This document shows, in pieces, positions 57,971 through 64,000 of a stretch of 64,000 nt of DNA. The DNA is from Mactromeris polynyma (lineage: Eukaryota; Mollusca; Bivalvia; Venerida; Mactridae): contig JASFXZ010000005.1 in NCBI GenBank assembly GCA_032209605.1, positions 31,298,905 through 31,362,904 on the forward strand, given 5' to 3'. How positions within the stretch are numbered: position 1 is the stretch's first letter; every line of letters begins with the position of its first letter. The notes below the pieces were generated by a model, which worked only from the letters and a program-made list of their open reading frames with translations, had not been told where the DNA came from and did not search any database. Position numbers and translations under genes: made by a program.

Positions 57971-58729
57971 ATGAATGTAGATTTGTGGCTTCGTATCGGT
58001 GTATTTGGACATGGACGTGGGTATAAAGGCCATGCAAGCAAAGATAAATACTCCACTTACACGAGTGGAACAGATATTCACATTAGAGCATGTATAATGG
58101 GCATATTATGTATAGGTATCTTCTCTAACACTCTACTAGTACTGTATGCTTTTCATGGACTGTGTACAGAAACAGAAAACATATTATTTGAATCAGATGG
58201 ATGTCCAAATGTGGAAATTTATTCGAGTCTGACTACATATATGAACACCCAATGTCGACAGAGAATATCATCCGTCGCAATTTATAGCTCCCATGCAATT
58301 TATTTCGCACAAAAGTTGCTACTGTCGGCAGATGTTGAGTTAAATCCTGGACCAGTCAATGATGATCAAACTGATAAGATATTGGATGCCATATATTCCA
58401 CACGAGACAGACTACGCGCGGAAATACAAGATGTAAAGAAAGAAATACATGATATAAAAGCTGACTTACAAAATGTACGTGAAACCTGTAATAAAGTACA
58501 AAATAAAACCTTGGAAATTGAAACAAAGCAACAAAATATGAACACAAGATTAGACCAAATGGAAGCGGATATCGAAAATGCCAGATACGAGAAAGAAATG
58601 CTACAACTTGACATTGATACTGTCGATGTTAGGCTCGACGAGAAACTTGACAGATCCAATAAGCTCGAGGATGAATATGAAAAACTAGATAGACATAATC
58701 GAAAGAAAAACTTGCGCATTTTTGGATGA
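57971..58729 (+). CDS. LINE ORF1-type protein with 2A-like motif
   Basis: A 252-codon frame. The N-terminal part has a hydrophobic segment (CIMGILCIGIFSNTLLVLYA, about residues 41-60). Residues about 119-129 read LSADVELNPGP, matching the D-V/I-E-x-N-P-G-P signature of 2A-like peptides, at which the ribosome skips a peptide bond and releases two proteins. After it comes a long charged coiled coil (DQTDKILDAIYSTRDRLRAE onward to EKLDRHNRKKNLRIFG), as in ORF1 proteins that trimerise and bind RNA. The frame stops at 58727-58729, and the RNA-binding part continues in another frame at 58726. 2A motifs are known from non-LTR retrotransposons of sea urchins, molluscs and others. Confidence 0.75.
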   Translation: MNVDLWLRIGVFGHGRGYKGHASKDKYSTYTSGTDIHIRACIMGILCIGIFSNTLLVLYAFHGLCTETENILFESDGCPNVEIYSSLTTYMNTQCRQRISSVAIYSSHAIYFAQKLLLSADVELNPGPVNDDQTDKILDAIYSTRDRLRAEIQDVKKEIHDIKADLQNVRETCNKVQNKTLEIETKQQNMNTRLDQMEADIENARYEKEMLQLDIDTVDVRLDEKLDRSNKLEDEYEKLDRHNRKKNLRIFG

Positions 58730-59200
58730 GTGTGCAAGCGGATGAGCCTGAAAGTATGAAAAGTAATGTTGTAAAGAATGTGATAAAAGTCGCATCCCCT
58801 GAAACAAGCTTAAACGATAAAGAGGAAGTCTTCCGTGTAGGAAAGGGAACTGACCAATATCCACCACTTACATGTACCATCGTGAAGCTTACAATACAAC
58901 AATGGAAGCAAAATTTGAAATTCTCTCTGGACGCGATAAGCTTAGGTTAAACGGAATTCGAATCGGCGATGATCTGACGACAAAATAAAGACAAAAACTT
59001 TCAGAACTTAAACAAACAGGTCATATTGGCTATTATTACAAAGGCGAGCTGCATACATTGCAACCAAAACAAGAAAATAAGAGTAGAACCTTCATTAACG
59101 CAAAACGCCGTAAACATGACACAGAAGTGTTGGCGGGCATAAATAATAATAATCAATTTAACGATGATAATTTAGGCGCTGCAGGTAAGGATTCGATGAT
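58726..59200 (+). pseudogene. C-terminal part of the LINE ORF1 protein, frame-shifted
   Basis: 58726-58950 reads ADEPESMKSNVVKNVIKVAS and EVFRVGKG, the RNA-recognition-like domain that follows the coiled coil. A frame change then gives SELKQTGHIGYYYKGELHTL and FINAKRRKHDTEVLAGINNN up to about 59200. It shows the ORF1 once extended through this region. Confidence 0.6.
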
Positions 59201-59234
59201 TATGGACTAGGGGTGTGGTCAAGGCCCATACAAA

Positions 59235-59723
59235 GAAACTTTATCTATTCACAAAGTGGATTTAGAGCTGGATATTCCACCATTGACAATGCATTTGTAT
59301 TAAGAGCTACTATAGATAAATACCTATGGGAAATTGTATGTATGTTTTATTTATTTCTGTAAGGCGTTTGACACAGTCGATAGAAATCTTTTATGGAACA
59401 GGATACGTGCGAAATGGGTTAACGGAAAACTTTTTTCAGCCTTACGAAGTATGTACTGTACTGTGAAATCGTGTATATCAAATAGAGGAGACAAATCAAT
59501 ATATATAGATAGCACTATGGGACTCAAACAAGGTTGCTTGGCTAGTCCAATCTTTATTTCATCATTCATCGACGATTTAACAGACGAACTCCAAAACAAT
59601 GGTAATTATGGTATCCAAACACTCCCTAATGTCATTGAACTATTTTTGCTTATGTTTGCTGACGACATCGCTTTGATGGCCGACACTGTCTGTGGACTAC
59701 AAAAACAAATACTTAGTTATTAA
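59235..59723 (+). pseudogene. LINE reverse transcriptase fragment
   Basis: SGFRAGYSTIDNAFVLRATI then, after a frame change near 59340, KAFDTVDRNLLWNRI, GLKQGCLASPIFISSFIDDL and the catalytic box LMFADDIALMADT. These are RT motifs of non-LTR elements; FADD is the active site. The endonuclease and the RT start are missing between ORF1 and this point, so the copy is internally deleted. It stops at 59721-59723. Confidence 0.75.
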
Positions 59724-59959
59724 CGACCTCTTCCTGATAATCATGACGACTCTTATGTTAACATATCCAGAAAGTGACCAGCCATCTGGCAACCTTATTT
59801 TTAATTAAACCACACAATTGGGAATCTATGTTATTTGAACAACCTTGGTAGAAAATCACCTAAGGGACATTACGTGTTTATTCTTCATTGTCATGGCCAA
59901 CAGAATTCTGCATGGAATGGAATTAATTGAACAATTTTGAAGGGGAACACATATGTATA

Positions 59960-60042
59960 AGATAAGTACGGATGGACGGACCGGTGATGGACAGTGAGTG
60001 ATCACAATAGCTCACACTGAGCTTCTGCTCAGGTGAGTTTAA
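59960..60042 (+). repeat. Hairpin-bearing repeat fragment
   Basis: GGATGGACGGACCGGTGATG then AGCTCACACTGAGCTTCTGC then TCAGGTGAGT. The CTCAC.CTGAGC / GCTCAGGTGAG arms are inverted. This looks like the end of a dispersed repeat, but there is no second copy in the window to confirm it. Confidence 0.3.
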
Positions 60043-63000
60043 AAAAGAACTGTATTTATATGAAAAACTACCTGAATATTACTGAATGCAGTGTTTTGGT
60101 AATATATTATCAGTGAATATCACATCAAAGATAACATTTAAACAAGATTGATTTTGATTTTGAGTGTATGGTAGCACTTGTCTGTGATTTTTCTCCATCA
60201 ACTGCAGCTACATGTCTGGTCTTGAATCTGCAACAATTTTAAGGTCCCTCTTTCTTCAGCTTTAGCCAAACATTTGAGCAACCAGACTGCATATAGCACC
60301 TTTTGATAAAAGTGGAAGCTCTCTGAAAAAAATAATAAATTATCAATATAATGATTTAAAGAATAATTGAAAATATGAAGCATCATTGGTTGTTTCTTAT
60401 CATAGTGGTAATTTACGGAAATCATCACAGAAAATATCTGATTTGCTGAATTTAGTGGTGTCATATTTGAGTCTTGATATAATCCTATATTTCAGCATGT
60501 AACAAAGAAATTTCAGTTTCTATAAATTTATTTCTCTTGCACTTAGTCAATATGTAGTTCAACCTCAGATATTTAACCAATGTTCATCAATGTGTATGTT
60601 CATGTGTTGCCAAGACATTTGACATTATGCACATGACACATTTCCATGTCCATAACTACATAGTGTTCATACTAAAATTTCATTAAAATCCCTCTAAAAT
60701 TGTGAAAGTAGTTGTGTCATAAACTCCCATGTTTCAACATTGCCACTAAACAAAAAGTTAAGCGTGCAACACTCTTCAATACTTGGACTGACTCCACAAT
60801 ATATCTTCAAAAACTCCCATGCACTAATATCTTAGTCAAACTGTGTATATGTCCAAGAGGACAGGCCTCCCACATGCTTAATTAACTGTCATGGGCATCT
60901 ACACTTCATGATGATCATCACTTAATTGGTATTAGTATGGCCTTTCTTAGATTCATTGGTAATGTATGTTCTTACAGCCCAGTTCAAATAACTACTTTTT
61001 GTGACATTCAGGATAATAACAAAACATTTGATTTCAAATATTTCTCCTTATAAACTGTTACCTAACATTTTACAAACTGTTACTCACTTAAAAGCCTTAT
61101 TCATATTCATCAACATTCAACCTTGGAGCCATTGAACACCGCTTCTTCAACCACATACTAAATTCTTCCTGAATAAAAATTCACAGTGAAATATATTATA
61201 TTTTTAAAAACTGATATTGTTTACAAATGTAAGGCAATTCGTATATTTATGGAAATATGTTAAAGTCGTTATAATGTCATTTGAATTCGGGCAGTAATAT
61301 TAAAGCACCTTAATTAAATACAATTAAAATACTCAAGCCTTGGCAAGGACTAAATTGCCAAAAAGGCTGGATTTTTTTTTATTTTGGCAATGGTAATTCT
61401 ACATGAATGCAGATACTGCCAAATAGAGCTAACCTTTACCAGACCTGACAACAGTTCGTTCCATTCCTATTTTTTACCAGAACTGCCTTGTGGTTACACA
61501 CATTTGGCAAGTTCTAGAATAATAATAGCTGGTCCATTAAGCCTTTTTAAGAACTTTTGCAATACAGTGTATTATTGAAATTTTTGTATTGTCACGATAT
61601 AGCTAATTATTTTATTAAGGTTTAATTACCTTTATACTGGAACCTGCGACGTTTTCACATGTTTCTTCATACAGTTAAACTTCGATTTCTCAAACAGGCG
61701 ACAACTCGAGAACCCCGGATTTGTCAAGGAAACGGCAGAGTCCCGGACTTTTTTCTTCTATTTTCATATAAAATATACCGCCGATTACTCAAGCAGAAAT
61801 AAGTATCTTCAACCAACGTAACCAAGTTCAAGTTCAAGTGAATACCTGTCTTACTGTATTCTTGTAACGATATATTGATTTCTAATTTTATTTTGTTGAA
61901 CTGATTATAAGTACTGCAAGGATTGGCACTATCAGAGACAGACCTATGTCTTTGACTCGATAATGTCTAGATTGTAATGTCAAATCTGTTCAGATGCATG
62001 AACCCAGACAATAACTTTGCTCCTGTCTGATCATAGTGATGGCAGTTTTGTACCAGTTACGTTTAGTTTTAAACCACCCCATTGGCCAAAGTTTGATATC
62101 GACATCTTTCAAAACCTAAAGTAGCAAAACGAAAGTATATCGATTATCTTTTTGTTGGGAATTCAGACAAGACAGTATGAAATTTCTAATATAGCTTTTT
62201 AATTAAGAATATGAAATAAAAATAGCCGTCATTAAAGTTGTGCACACACCAACAATGTTTATCATATTGGTGTCTTGTGTCACATGCTACAGCTTATGCC
62301 TCGATGTCTTTGGAGCAGCATAATGTGTTCAAAGTAACTTAGCCAGGCGAGTATCCAGGCATTTGCATGTACGTCAATTCGTATAACTCGTCAGAAAAAG
62401 TGAAAAAATAAAAGTTCCAAAGCTAGGAGGATGGGGTTATGAGCAAATTCACCCCGAATATATCAGTTGTTCGACACTGTAATTTATTCTTCAACAATAA
62501 TCATATAGCATGAAAACGCACCATTTGCCTCCTATTTTTTCGAATTTTTCAAATTTTCCCAAACCACCGGCACGAGGAGGGCTCTCCCACACCTACTGCA
62601 CCTACGACTCTCACACTTGGCTTTCACTTTAAAATTGTCCAGGTATGCCCCTGCTAGGTCACGTCAAGTGTTTTATTTCGTGCAAAATCTGTCAAATTCA
62701 GCTAGATCTATATAAAACTATGTTCAAAGGGATATCACTTCTTATCAAATAATTGTAAACAAGTAGTTTACATACGGTATTAGATCTACACTCGATCGTT
62801 ACATAGCCAAGAATTATTTTTTATATGGTTTTCTGAAAGTCTTAAGCGAGATCCATCATGCAGAAATATATGCTGTGACAGGTTTCTGACTAATGTTGCT
62901 GTTCCTTTCATTTGAAAATGAGCTATCCAATTCTTACATACTTTTCGAACTCAGACCCTGTATTTTTACTCCCATCCGAAAGGTTGTATGGCTAGAAATC

Positions 63001-63479
63001 ATGAGAGTCCAATTCACAGATCTCGGTCCCTATTTACACATTTTGTTATAAAATAATGAGAGTAAACTATGTACCTTAACAGACTCACTGCTTTTGCATG
63101 CTGCAGGAAACCGATACATGTTTTTCTTGAAAATTGTTTCACGTTATTAAAATGCATCTATTTTGTTGTATTCTTTAGGTCTGAACCATGTCACTGCTAT
63201 AGAGTCGATACTAATCCTATTTACTGTATATATCAATAAGAACTATTTCGTCACAAAAACAATTCGACCCTTGTCAGGACATTTCAACTCCAGTTGTTTT
63301 ATTTATAATTAAGAGTACTCTTGATGTATATTAATGCTATTGGATTACATGGTTATATTCATTAATTATTAATTGATCATAACGCATCACCATTTCTGAC
63401 TAATGAGAGAACTACTTTCTGAGCCTATTTACTTCCCAATTCCTATTCATAAATGCCAGGCAGCAGTCAGGTATGCACA
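60043..63479. other. No recognised gene
   Basis: AT-rich with scattered frames under 90 codons (for example 60198-60464 on the - strand, KVLYAVWLLKCLAKAEERGT) lacking known motifs. No terminal repeats or tandem repeats were noticed. Confidence 0.4.
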
Positions 63480-63612
63480 CGGTATCCATTATTTTACAAG
63501 CTGGCGGCTAACCAAAAGGCCATATCAAAACAGACCCCTGCATGAATTTGAATCTTTGACCTCCTGCTCTAAAAGTGGATGCCTTAACCACTCGACCAGA
63601 GGAGACGGTGTA
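63480..63612 (-). repeat. tRNA-derived SINE or tRNA pseudogene
   Basis: The - strand reads TCTGGTCGAGTGGTTAAGGC (63581-63600, A-box-like TGGTCGAGTGG), ACTTTTAGAGCAGGAGGTCA and a B-box-like GGTCAAAGATTCA (63549-63561), then CATGCAGGGG. This is the layout of a class II (Leu/Ser-type) tRNA promoter head. The arms do not form a clean cloverleaf and the 3' side runs on into non-tRNA sequence, so a SINE head is more likely than a working tRNA. Confidence 0.6.
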
Positions 63613-64000
63613 TTTCTTAAAAGAGAAATACCATTCATTTTCTTTAAACTAGAATTACTAGTGCTTCAGACACATGCCAGTACTGTCTAATTTAAACTGA
63701 TTTTCTAACTGCATTCATATTTTTCAGTTACAGGGATGAACATTGTTGTTTGTATGTGTGGATGAACATCAATTGCTGTTAGTATGGTGCCAGTATTTCT
63801 TGACAGCCATACCAACACAGGTATTGAATTCTCCGCTGTGGAGAAAAAATGTTATTTTTTGAATGTAATATGTTTTTAGTGTAATAATGCTAGCTAATAC
63901 CAAGATCTGGTAAAATATGTTTTTCTTATATTCCATATCATAATTTGAATTTTACACCACTTCAATCCTTTTCTATTTGTTTTACAGTCAAAGCTGTACA

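Noticed and set aside
63541..63605. Functional tRNA gene
   Set aside because: A- and B-box-like blocks are present but the arms do not pair into a convincing cloverleaf and no terminator T-run follows at the right distance.

Overview
The window is eukaryotic nuclear DNA. It is AT-rich, has spliceosomal introns, and is dominated by mobile elements. The mix suggests a marine invertebrate, most likely a bivalve mollusc: a retroelement family with short-tail copies, a LINE with a 2A-like peptide, a PolB (Polinton-type) island, Tc1/mariner and THAP-DDE transposons, and AGGTCA minisatellites. The organism is inferred from family resemblance; no host marker gene proves it. No complete conventional host gene is visible.

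Layout. 0.5-0.9 kb: tail of a dispersed retroelement. 1.1-3.7 kb: two clean exons and one damaged exon on the + strand, all compatible with phase-1 introns, with a Tc1-type short element in the first intron. 6.2-18.0 kb: a decayed Ty3/Gypsy-class LTR retrotransposon on the - strand with gag, protease, RT/RNase H, integrase, chromodomain and an envelope-like gene, and diverged LTRs at both ends. 18.5-18.7 kb: a Tc1-like C-terminus. 18.7-22.4 kb: a GC-richer island with a broken protein-primed-type DNA polymerase B gene and an opposing virus-like reading frame. 22.4-25.5 kb: a broken THAP/DDE_Tnp_4 transposase gene (- strand) carrying a retroelement tail and a MITE.

25.7-40.6 kb: the most unusual part. 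Twenty-five copies of a 30-nt micro-exon on the + strand; 22 have an AG acceptor plus a consensus GTAAG/GTGAG donor and keep a length of 30 nt. All would be phase 1 and would encode a decapeptide of the type D-T-N-E-Q-T-E-S-N-A. The later copies sit in a homogenised array with a period near 637 bp and a visible dimer (1275 bp) higher-order structure, so a satellite-like repeat has become a cassette of alternative-splicing-ready exons. The architecture resembles micro-exon genes known from schistosomes, but the sequence is not one I recognise.

40.7-45.7 kb: a reverse-transcriptase retroelement split by a Mutator-like transposon that carries a DEDD exonuclease-like gene; this copy shows that the dispersed tail seen elsewhere is the 3' end of this retroelement. 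45.7-49.0 kb: no recognised gene and a 45-bp palindrome. 49.0-53.1 kb: a small secreted-peptide candidate, more retroelement tails, an AGGTCA minisatellite and a 23-bp hairpin minisatellite. 53.9-57.3 kb: a Tc1/mariner element split by a second 1.9-kb element. 58.0-59.7 kb: a LINE with ORF1, a 2A-like motif and an RT fragment. 63.5-63.6 kb: a tRNA-derived SINE or tRNA pseudogene.

Apart from the micro-exon array and the three 5' exons, nearly every coding stretch is a transposon relic with frameshifts or stops.
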